A DNA stretch of 64,000 bases from Pandoraea oxalativorans (GTDB taxonomy: Bacteria > Pseudomonadota > Gammaproteobacteria > Burkholderiales > Burkholderiaceae): assembly GCF_000972785.3 (NCBI RefSeq), contig NZ_CP011253.3, positions 2,232,001-2,296,000 on the forward strand, read 5' to 3'. This document shows positions 57,201-64,000 of the stretch, one piece after another. Position 1 is the first letter of the stretch. Every line of letters begins with the position of its first letter. The translations under genes were made by a program, and so were the position numbers. Under the pieces are notes generated by a model. That model was not told the DNA's origin. It saw only the letters and a list, made by a program, of their open reading frames with translations, and did no database searches.

Positions 57201-58448
57201 TTACAGGGGACGAGCCCGGGCCGGCTGGTTACGCGTGTTGTTGGCATCGCCTGCGCTCGCGCCTGCATTGGCAGCCGCAGCACCGGCGTTCTCGGTGATG
57301 ATCTTGGCGACGATGTCGTCGGCGTCGTGGCCGACTTTGTCGTACACGTCGGTCGAATACACCGGCAGGGTCGGCGCTTCGCCCAGTTCCTTGCCGTCGG
57401 TATTACGCACGTTCACCTTGACCTGCATCGACAGACCCACGCGCAGCGGATGCTGCTGCAACTGCTTCGGGTCGAGCGCGATACGCACCGGCAGACGTTG
57501 CACCACCTTGATCCAGTTGCCCGTGGCGTTCTGTGCCGGCAGCAGCGAGAAGGCGCTGCCTGTACCGGCCGAGAAGCCGGCGACCGTGCCCTTGTACTCC
57601 ACCGACGAGCCATACACGTCTGCCGTGAGCGTGACCGGCTGGCCAACGCGCATGTGCGAGATCTGCACTTCCTTGAAGTTGGCGTCGACCCACACTTCGT
57701 TGAGCGGCACGAGCGCCATGAGCGGTGCGCCCGTGGCGACACGCTGGCCGACCTGCACCGAGCGCTTGGCGACGTAGCCGTCGACCGGGGCAGGGATGGA
57801 CGTACGGGCGTAGTCGAGATACGACGCGCGCACCTTCGCGGCCGCCTGTTGCACGTTCGGATGGGTGGTCACCGATGTCTTGTCGGTGAGCGCCTTATTC
57901 GATACGAGTTGTGCGCGTGCCTGTTCGAGCGCGGCTTGTGCCGACTTCACGGCGTCTTGCGCGTGGGCCAGTTCTTCGCGCGACACGGCGCCGGTGGCGA
58001 TGGCCATTTCACGGCGCTTCACGTCGGCCTGCGCCTTCGCGAGTTCCGACTGGCGCATGGCGACCGTGGCGGCGTATGCATCGTTGTTCACGAAGTACGT
58101 ACGGACCTGACGTACGGTCTGCGCGAGGTTGGCTTCGGCTTGCAGCAGGGCGACGCGGGCATCCGTCTGATCCAGCGTGACCAGCGGCTGGCCAGCCTTG
58201 ACCATCTGGGTGTCGTCGACCTTCACGCCGGTGACGGTGCCGGCCACCTGCGGCGTGATCTGCACGACGTTGCCTGCGACATACGCGTCGTCGGTGTCTT
58301 CGTAGTAACGGGCATACAGCCCGTAATAAGCGCCGTAGCCGATGGCCGCAATCGCGATCACGGCCGTGAGCGTCAGCATCATGCGGCGGCGCTTGCCATT
58401 GTTCTGTGCCGGTTGGGCAGGCGCTTGTTGTTGGTTCTCGCTCATCAT
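57201..58448 (-). CDS. emrA: Membrane fusion protein EmrA-type (HlyD family)
   Basis: Periplasmic adaptor bridging the EmrB pump and the outer-membrane channel. 415 residues: one N-terminal membrane anchor (LTLTAVIAIAAIGYGAYYGL), then barrel-sandwich/lipoyl half (GNVVQITPQVAGTVTGVKV), a coiled-coil hairpin and the second lipoyl half (SIPAPVDGYVAKRSVQVGQ). Two adjacent ATGs (58448, 58445) follow GGAG; the second has the better spacing. Confidence 0.93.
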   Translation of the reverse strand: MMSENQQQAPAQPAQNNGKRRRMMLTLTAVIAIAAIGYGAYYGLYARYYEDTDDAYVAGNVVQITPQVAGTVTGVKVDDTQMVKAGQPLVTLDQTDARVALLQAEANLAQTVRQVRTYFVNNDAYAATVAMRQSELAKAQADVKRREMAIATGAVSREELAHAQDAVKSAQAALEQARAQLVSNKALTDKTSVTTHPNVQQAAAKVRASYLDYARTSIPAPVDGYVAKRSVQVGQRVATGAPLMALVPLNEVWVDANFKEVQISHMRVGQPVTLTADVYGSSVEYKGTVAGFSAGTGSAFSLLPAQNATGNWIKVVQRLPVRIALDPKQLQQHPLRVGLSMQVKVNVRNTDGKELGEAPTLPVYSTDVYDKVGHDADDIVAKIITENAGAAAANAGASAGDANNTRNQPARARPL

Positions 58449-58505
58449 TTGCTCCGTACTAATCTCTCAATGTGCTTTTGACGTTTGTCTTGTTTTGCGT
58501 GACGT

Positions 58506-60038
58506 TCAGTGCGTTTGTGCGTTGGCCGCATCTGCTTCTGTACCGCCGGACTTTGTCGGGCGCTCCTGCCCCAGGACGAGTCCCGCCGACTGCGCCTCGA
58601 AACCGCCGCCCAGTGCCTTGATCAGGCCGATTTGCTGGTCGCGACGTGCGCTGTCGATGTTCACGCGCGCCTGTTCCTGCGCCAGCAGCGACGATTCGGC
58701 CGTCAGCACGGTCAGTTGCGGTGTCAGCCCCGCCTTGTAGCGGTCGACGGCGAGGTCGTAGGCGCGTTGTGCGGCTTCCTGTGCTACGCGTTGCGACACC
58801 ATCTGCTTGTCGGCCGAACGGATCGACGACATGCGGTCGGCGATGTCGCCGAGCGCCTTGTTGAGCGTCGAGTCGTAGTTCGCCACGGCGCTTTCGTATG
58901 CGGCGTACTGACCCTTGAGGTTGGCACGAAGGCGTCCGCCGTCGAAGATCGGCAGCGTAATCACCGGACCGGCCTGAATGGTCTGGCTGCTCGGATCGAT
59001 CAGCTTGCCCAGCCCGAAGGTGGAGAAGCCGAACGCGGCGTTCAGGTTGACGTCCGGATAGAACCGGGCCTTTGCAACGTCCACGCCTTGCAGTTGCGAT
59101 TCCACGCTCCAGCGGGCCGAGACGATGTCCGGTCGGCGACCGAGCAGGGCGAGCGGCAGGTTGTCCGGCAGGGCCGGCGTGGCGAGCTGCGCGAGCTTCG
59201 GCGGCGCGATCTCCAGACCGCGATCCGGGCCTTTGCCCAGCAGCACGCCGAGTTGGTGACGCGTGAGCAGAATCTGGCCGTCGAGCTGTGCGATTTGCGT
59301 CTGGATGTCGGCGCTGTTGCTGTCGGCCTGCTTCTGTTCGACTTGCGTGTCGAGACCGGCGCGCACGCGATCGGCCGTGAGCTTGCCAAGGTTCTGGCGC
59401 TGCTTGCTGATGCGCTCAAGCACGTCGTGCAGGGCGTATTGCTGCGCGAGCTGGTTATAGGAGCGGGCGACGGCCGTCGACAGCGCGAGACGCACTTCCT
59501 GGTCTTCGGCTTCTTCGGCGCGCTCGGCCGACGTGGCTTGCGCCCGTGCCGAACGGTTCTTGCCCCACAGATCGAGTTCCCACGACAGCGACGCATTCAG
59601 ATCGCCCTGCGTGAACCACGTGCCGCCATAGCCCGGCGGGTAGATGGTGTTTTCGGTGAACTTCTCGCGATACACGTCGCCATTGAAATTGACCGACGGC
59701 AGGAGCGCGGCTGCGGCGCCTTCCGTCTGCGCCTGCGCCGCCTTCAGACGGGCGGCGGCCATGGCGAGATCGGGGTTGCCCGCGAGGGCTTCGTCGATCA
59801 GGGAGACCAGTTGCGGGTCGCCGAAGCGTTGGGCCCAATCGGTGCCCGGCCACTGGCCACCCTCGGAGGGCAGGCTGCGTTTGGTCTGATAGTGCTCAGG
59901 CGTGGTGATCTGCTTGTCGCTATGAATGCCGGCGAAGTTCGCACAACCGGCAAAACCCAGCGTCATAGCCGCCAGACAGAGGGCGGAAATCGCTGAGCGG
60001 GCCCGCAGATGCGGGAGGAACGGTGAGGCCGCTTTCAT
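58506..60038 (-). CDS. Outer-membrane efflux lipoprotein (NodT family)
   Basis: TolC/OprM-like channel. 510 residues from ATG 60038 with a lipoprotein signal ending in the lipobox FAGC (C32-33 region, ALCLAAMTLGFAGC). Two OEP repeats follow, with WWxxFxDPxL-like WAQRFGDPQLVSLIDEAL and PSLVNFNGDVY-type strands. Between marR and emrA, so it supplies the outer-membrane arm of the EmrAB pump. Confidence 0.93.
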   Translation of the reverse strand: MKAASPFLPHLRARSAISALCLAAMTLGFAGCANFAGIHSDKQITTPEHYQTKRSLPSEGGQWPGTDWAQRFGDPQLVSLIDEALAGNPDLAMAAARLKAAQAQTEGAAAALLPSVNFNGDVYREKFTENTIYPPGYGGTWFTQGDLNASLSWELDLWGKNRSARAQATSAERAEEAEDQEVRLALSTAVARSYNQLAQQYALHDVLERISKQRQNLGKLTADRVRAGLDTQVEQKQADSNSADIQTQIAQLDGQILLTRHQLGVLLGKGPDRGLEIAPPKLAQLATPALPDNLPLALLGRRPDIVSARWSVESQLQGVDVAKARFYPDVNLNAAFGFSTFGLGKLIDPSSQTIQAGPVITLPIFDGGRLRANLKGQYAAYESAVANYDSTLNKALGDIADRMSSIRSADKQMVSQRVAQEAAQRAYDLAVDRYKAGLTPQLTVLTAESSLLAQEQARVNIDSARRDQQIGLIKALGGGFEAQSAGLVLGQERPTKSGGTEADAANAQTH

Positions 60039-60173
60039 CGCAAAACCTTTACGAGTGAAGTCTTGTATTGACAGTAATCGGGAATCAGGGGCTGACGAGG
60101 ACTTGCAATAGTGGACTCGGCAAACTTTTCTGAACGGGAATCGGGGCAATTCGGAGGGCAGGCGTTCGCGCCG

Positions 60174-60683
60174 TCATCCACTCTCGCCGTTGGCGATCAC
60201 CCGTCGCAGCAGACTCTTCAGAAACCCGATTTCCTCGATGCTGAAACCGCGCATCAGATGGTCGGCCGCACGCGTGAAGATGTCGGGCATCCGGTCGGCC
60301 ATCGCATTGCCCGCCTCCGTTGCACTCAGGTTCACGGTGCGGCGGTCCGTCTTGCTGCGCTCGCGAACGAGCAATCCGTGCGCTTCGAGCCGGTCGAGCA
60401 GGCGGGTGACCGCGCTTGCATCGATGCAGTAGTCACGGGCGAGATCCGCTGCCGTCTTGCTCTTGCCGGACGCCACCTTGTAAAGCATGGTCGCCTGCGT
60501 GCTGGTGAGGCCGTACTGCGAGGTTTCCTTCGTCAGTTCCGCCATGATCAACTGACGCACACGTGCCACGAGATACCCGAGGGAATCGTCGATGTCGTAA
60601 CCGTTACGCGGGGGATCGGCTTGCGGTGCGTCCGGCTGAGACGTCGGCGCGGTCGCGGAGAAAGTGACGGAAGGGTCGGACAT
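60174..60683 (-). CDS. MarR-family repressor of the efflux operon
   Basis: 169 residues with a winged HTH (YGLTSTQATMLYKVASGKSKTAADLA, CIDASAVTRLLDRLEAHGLLVR, DRRTVNLSATEAG). N-terminal 30 residues are a flexible Ser/Pro/Ala extension. First gene of a marR-omp-emrA-emrB transcript, with operator-like palindromes directly upstream, so it very likely represses its own operon and is released by drugs or aromatic compounds. Confidence 0.93.
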   Translation of the reverse strand: MSDPSVTFSATAPTSQPDAPQADPPRNGYDIDDSLGYLVARVRQLIMAELTKETSQYGLTSTQATMLYKVASGKSKTAADLARDYCIDASAVTRLLDRLEAHGLLVRERSKTDRRTVNLSATEAGNAMADRMPDIFTRAADHLMRGFSIEEIGFLKSLLRRVIANGESG

Positions 60684-60695
60684 TTTCGTGCAGCT

Positions 60696-60714
60696 GCAAT
60701 AGTTGACTTGTCAC
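60696..60714. promoter_or_regulatory. MarR operator-like site 1
   Basis: GCAATAGTTGACTTGTCAC, 13 bp upstream of the marR start. It shares GCAATAGTTG and the CT-G-CA spacing with site 2 and contains TGAC-TT-GTCA symmetry, as expected for MarR-type TTG-N-CAA operators. Binding here would block the promoter or leader. Confidence 0.65.
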
Positions 60715-60749
60715 GATTATAGCGGTTACTTAATTAATTTCAAGTCGAT

Positions 60750-60775
60750 GCAATAGTTGTCTAGGCAAATATTGC
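60750..60775. promoter_or_regulatory. MarR operator-like site 2
   Basis: 26-bp imperfect palindrome with arms GCAATA/TATTGC and core TTGTCTAGGCAA; 11 of 13 arm positions pair. An AT-rich stretch between sites (TTAATTAATT) could hold the -10 of the marR promoter. Confidence 0.7.
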
Positions 60776-60991
60776 GGTCGAAATTAGATGGAACGCTCTA
60801 AATGGATGCGTTGCATCGAGAATGCGGGCACGCGGAGGGAGACGAATCCTCGGTAGGTTTCGTGACGAATGTGAGGCAATCGGTGCATCGATGGTGCATG
60901 CCGTTGTTGCAATGCAGAAAGGCCATGACGCGAGACATGCGCAAGTGGTAGAATCGCGGATTCCTCAAAGGCTTTTTCGAGCACCCCTTTC

Positions 60992-62815
60992 ATGACCCGC
61001 GCTCTCCGTAATATCGCCATCATCGCGCACGTCGACCACGGCAAAACCACGCTCGTCGACCAGTTGCTGCGCCAGTCGGGCACCTTCCGCGAAAACCAGC
61101 AAGTCGCTGAACGCGTGATGGACTCGAACGACATCGAAAAAGAGCGCGGCATCACGATCCTCGCCAAAAACTGCGCCGTCGAGTACGAAGGCACGCACAT
61201 CAACATCGTCGATACCCCGGGACACGCGGACTTCGGCGGTGAAGTGGAGCGTGTGCTCTCGATGGTCGACAGCGTGCTGCTGGTCGTCGACGCCGTCGAA
61301 GGCCCGATGCCGCAAACGCGCTTCGTGACCCGCAAGGCCCTGGGCCTCGGTCTGAAGCCGATCGTCGTGGTCAACAAGATCGATCGCCCGGGCGCACGTC
61401 CGGACTGGGTCATCGACCAGACGTTCGATCTGATGGACAAGCTCGGCGCCACCAACGAACAGCTCGACTTCCCGGTCGTCTACGCTTCGGCCCTGAACGG
61501 CTTCGCAAGCCTCGATTCGAACGTTCGCGAAGGCACCATGAAGCCGCTGTTCGACGCGATCCTCGAACACGTGCCGGTTCGCGATGCCGATCCGGACGCG
61601 CCGCTCCAGTTGCAAATCAGCTCGCTCGACTACTCGACGTTCGTCGGCCGTATCGGTATTGGCCGTATCACGCGTGGCCGCGTCAAGCCGGGCCAGCAAG
61701 TGGTGATGCGTTCGGGCCCGGACGGTGAAATTCTCAAGCGCAAGATCAATCAGGTGCTGACCTTCAAGGGTCTGGAGCGCGTGATGTCGGACGAAGGCGC
61801 CGAAGCCGGCGACATCGTGCTGATCAACGGTATTGAAGACGTGGGTATCGGCGTGACCATCTGCGACGTGGATACGCCGGAAGCGCTGCCGCTGCTGACC
61901 GTCGACGAGCCGACGCTCACGATGAACTTCTGCGTGAACACGTCGCCGCTCGCCGGCCGTGAAGGCAAGTTCGTGACGAGCCGTCAGATCCGCGACCGTC
62001 TGGACAAGGAACTCAATCACAACGTGGCGCTGCGTGTGAAGGACACCGACAGCGACTCGGTCTTTGAAGTGTCGGGCCGTGGCGAACTGCACCTGACGAT
62101 TCTGATCGAGAACATGCGTCGCGAAGGCTATGAACTGGCCGTGTCGCGTCCGCGCGTGGTGATCAAGGAAATCGACGGCGTGAGGCACGAGCCGTACGAA
62201 ATGCTGACCATCGACCTGGAAGACGAACACCAGGGCGGCGTCATGGAGGAAATCGGTCGTCGCAAGGGTGAAATGCTGGACATGGTGTCGGACGGTCGTG
62301 GCCGTACGCGTCTTGAGTACCGCATTCCCGCGCGTGGCCTGATTGGCTTCCAGGGCGATTTCCTGTCGATGACGCGTGGTACGGGCCTGATGAGCCACAT
62401 CTTCGATGCCTACGCACCGGTCAAGGATGGTTCGCTGGGCGAGCGTCGTAACGGCGTGTTGATCTCGCAGGACAACGGCGATGCCGTGGCCTACGCACTG
62501 TGGAAGTTGCAGGATCGTGGTCGCATGTTCGTGAAGCCGGGTGACGCCCTCTACGAAGGCATGATCATCGGTATTCACAGCCGCGATAACGACCTCGTGG
62601 TCAACCCGATCAAGGGCAAGCAGCTCACGAACGTGCGTGCGTCGGGTACCGACGAAGCTGTGCGCTTGGTGCCGCCGATCGCGATGAGCCTCGAATACGC
62701 CGTGGAATTCATCGACGACGACGAACTGGTCGAAGTCACGCCGCAGACGATTCGCCTGCGCAAGCGTCACCTGATCGAACACGAGCGCAAGCGCGCCTCG
62801 CGCGAAGAGAAGTAA
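60992..62815 (+). CDS. typA: Translational GTPase TypA/BipA
   Basis: Ribosome-associated GTPase for stress and low-temperature 50S assembly. 607 residues: G1 [15 protein letters not shown] near 11-25, G2 around the T of RGITI, G3 [15 protein letters not shown]4 NKIDRPGA, then EF-G-like domains and the BipA-specific C-terminal domain ([23 protein letters not shown]). ATG 60992. A weak TAGAAT (60949-60954) may be its -10. Confidence 0.97.
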   Translation: MTRALRNIAIIAHVDHGKTTLVDQLLRQSGTFRENQQVAERVMDSNDIEKERGITILAKNCAVEYEGTHINIVDTPGHADFGGEVERVLSMVDSVLLVVDAVEGPMPQTRFVTRKALGLGLKPIVVVNKIDRPGARPDWVIDQTFDLMDKLGATNEQLDFPVVYASALNGFASLDSNVREGTMKPLFDAILEHVPVRDADPDAPLQLQISSLDYSTFVGRIGIGRITRGRVKPGQQVVMRSGPDGEILKRKINQVLTFKGLERVMSDEGAEAGDIVLINGIEDVGIGVTICDVDTPEALPLLTVDEPTLTMNFCVNTSPLAGREGKFVTSRQIRDRLDKELNHNVALRVKDTDSDSVFEVSGRGELHLTILIENMRREGYELAVSRPRVVIKEIDGVRHEPYEMLTIDLEDEHQGGVMEEIGRRKGEMLDMVSDGRGRTRLEYRIPARGLIGFQGDFLSMTRGTGLMSHIFDAYAPVKDGSLGERRNGVLISQDNGDAVAYALWKLQDRGRMFVKPGDALYEGMIIGIHSRDNDLVVNPIKGKQLTNVRASGTDEAVRLVPPIAMSLEYAVEFIDDDELVEVTPQTIRLRKRHLIEHERKRASREEK

Positions 62816-62883
62816 AGCCGGCGATGGCAGCGCGGTGCAACGGATGGCAAGTCCGTCGCGCTGCGGGATCCGTCCGTTGGAAG

Positions 62884-62912
62884 AAAAGCCGGTGCCATGC
62901 GCCGGCTTTTTT
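62884..62912 (+). terminator. Intrinsic terminator of typA
   Basis: Stem AAAAGCCGG/CCGGCTTTT with further G-C pairs and a T-run (TTTTTTGC), about 70 bp past the typA stop. Confidence 0.85.
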
Positions 62913-62975
62913 GCTTTTGTTGGCCCAGAACTTTCATCCCCCCATCCGTTGACGTTTCCGGAGTCCTTGTCTGAC

Positions 62976-64000
62976 ATGACCGATTTTGTTCGAACCGAAA
63001 TCCGTGGCCGTATCGGCTTCGTCACGCTGACGCGCCCGAAGGCACTCAATGCGTTGTCGCATGACATGATTCGTGCGATGGCTCTCGCGCTCGATCAGTG
63101 GCGCGACGATCCCACGGTGCTGGGTGTCGTACTGCGAGGCGAGGGCGAGAAGGGGTTGTGCGCGGGCGGTGACATTCGCTACTTCCATGAGGCTATCAGC
63201 GCGGGTCGCACCGACATCATGGATTTCTTCACCGACGAGTATCGGCTCAACTATACGATCGCGTCGTATCCGAAGCCGTACATCGCGCTGATGGACGGCG
63301 TGGTCATGGGCGGTGGCATGGGCATCTCGCAAGGGGCGACGTTGCGCATCGTCACGGAGGCGACGCGCATGGCGATGCCCGAGACCGCCATCGGTCTGTT
63401 CCCGGATGTCGGCGGCGGGTTCTTCCTTGCGAATCTCGCGGGGCACCTCGGTGAGTACCTTGGCACCACAGGGATCGTGTTCGGCGCAGTCGATGCGTGT
63501 GAAATCGGTTTGGCGGACGTGGTCGTGCCGCGCGCGTCGCTGCCCGAGTTGTGCGACCGGCTGGCCAATGGCGACTGGCAGGATAGCGATGCAGTGCTGG
63601 ACGCGGCGCGCACGTTCGCGCGCGAAAGTCTGCCACCTGCCGGTCTCGCACCCGGTAAGCTCGCGCCGTTACGCAGCGTGATCGACGAGCACTTCGGTCT
63701 GGCAGACATGCCTGCGATTCTGAAGGGCCTCAAACTCGAAGCACGTTGCGAATACTCGGGCTGGGCGGAGGAGACGGAAGACCTGCTGCGCACCAGGCGT
63801 TCGCCGTTGATGACGTGCGTGGCGCTTGAGCAGGTGCGTCGTGCCCGCAAGTTGTCGCTCGCGGACGAACTGCGTGAAGAGTGGTTGATGATGCGCAGCG
63901 TCTTCAATCTCGACGGCCGCACCGGGGCCGAAGGCGTCGAGGGCATTCGCGCGATGGTGATCGACAAGGACCACAAGCCGCGTTGGCAACACGCGAGCAT
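62976..64000 (+). CDS. Enoyl-CoA hydratase/3-hydroxyisobutyryl-CoA hydrolase family, partial
   Basis: Crotonase-fold protein that runs off the window, so its C-terminus is unknown; 341 codons are visible, longer than plain enoyl-CoA hydratases. Opens MTDFVRTEIRGRIGFVTLTR, then KALNALSHDMIRAM, the oxyanion-hole segment GLCAGGDIRYF, YIALMDGVVMGGGMG and the ETAIGLFPDVGGGFFL block. That block with FPDVG and the length beyond 300 favour the 3-hydroxyisobutyryl-CoA hydrolase (HIBYL) subgroup over a short enoyl-CoA hydratase. ATG 62976, GGAGTCC upstream. Confidence 0.88.
   Translation, partial: MTDFVRTEIRGRIGFVTLTRPKALNALSHDMIRAMALALDQWRDDPTVLGVVLRGEGEKGLCAGGDIRYFHEAISAGRTDIMDFFTDEYRLNYTIASYPKPYIALMDGVVMGGGMGISQGATLRIVTEATRMAMPETAIGLFPDVGGGFFLANLAGHLGEYLGTTGIVFGAVDACEIGLADVVVPRASLPELCDRLANGDWQDSDAVLDAARTFARESLPPAGLAPGKLAPLRSVIDEHFGLADMPAILKGLKLEARCEYSGWAEETEDLLRTRRSPLMTCVALEQVRRARKLSLADELREEWLMMRSVFNLDGRTGAEGVEGIRAMVIDKDHKPRWQHAS

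Noticed and set aside
60965..63067. 700-codon open frame antisense to typA
   Set aside because: Covers typA completely and has no ribosome binding site or recognisable domain.

Overview
The window is high-GC, gene-dense chromosomal DNA of a betaproteobacterium of the Burkholderiaceae, most likely Pandoraea or a close relative. The evidence is the block scpB-rluB-rimP-nusA-infB-rbfA-truB, the marR-efflux operon and typA in one stretch, and the rnr-rlmB pair beside tRNA-Leu. The genus is inferred from gene content and protein style; no search was run.

Layout. 0-4 kb: an AraC-type regulator whose 5' end abuts an IS256-family element, which abuts an IS110/IS1111-type element. 4.1-7.7 kb: two tRNA-Leu(CAG) genes, each with its own promoter, terminator and an identical run of hairpins, as 345-bp direct repeats around a LysR / atypical SDR / LysR cassette. 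8-11.6 kb: rnr and rlmB. 11.6-18.6 kb: two divergent giant paralogues (about 1130-1180 residues) with a central toxin-type deaminase-like domain (D-A-E plus C-x-x-C) and long helical tails; this is the most novel system in the window. 18.7-31.7 kb: transaldolase, rpiA, a membrane zinc-ribbon protein, the scar of a tetR/tetA pair, yggX, argA, hrpA, a beta-propeller protein, an EI24/CysZ-like protein and a molybdopterin-binding-domain protein. 31.8-35.6 kb: an oxidoreductase divergent from a LysR regulator, a SnoaL-like protein and fnr. 35.9-46.2 kb: scpB, rluB and the rimP-nusA-infB-rbfA-truB translation/transcription operon, preceded by a promoter and an attenuator-like terminator. 46.3-55.5 kb: accessory region with an 1829-residue RHS/YD-repeat protein between two cold-shock genes, a pair of identical 16-bp palindromes, an acyl-CoA thioesterase, an unknown 411-residue protein and a decapitated azlC with intact azlD. 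55.6-60.7 kb: an EmrAB/outer-membrane-factor multidrug efflux operon under a MarR repressor with visible operators. 61-64 kb: typA and a partial enoyl-CoA hydratase-family gene running off the window.

How it works together. Core information-processing genes form the backbone: RNA decay, rRNA modification, translation initiation, ribosome maturation and stress GTPase functions. Pentose-phosphate enzymes (tal, rpiA) sit back to back. Accessory DNA is concentrated at the tRNA-Leu locus, between rlmB and tal, between rpiA and yggX, and between truB and azlD. These are the places showing IS elements, paralogue pairs, gene remnants and unrecognised proteins.
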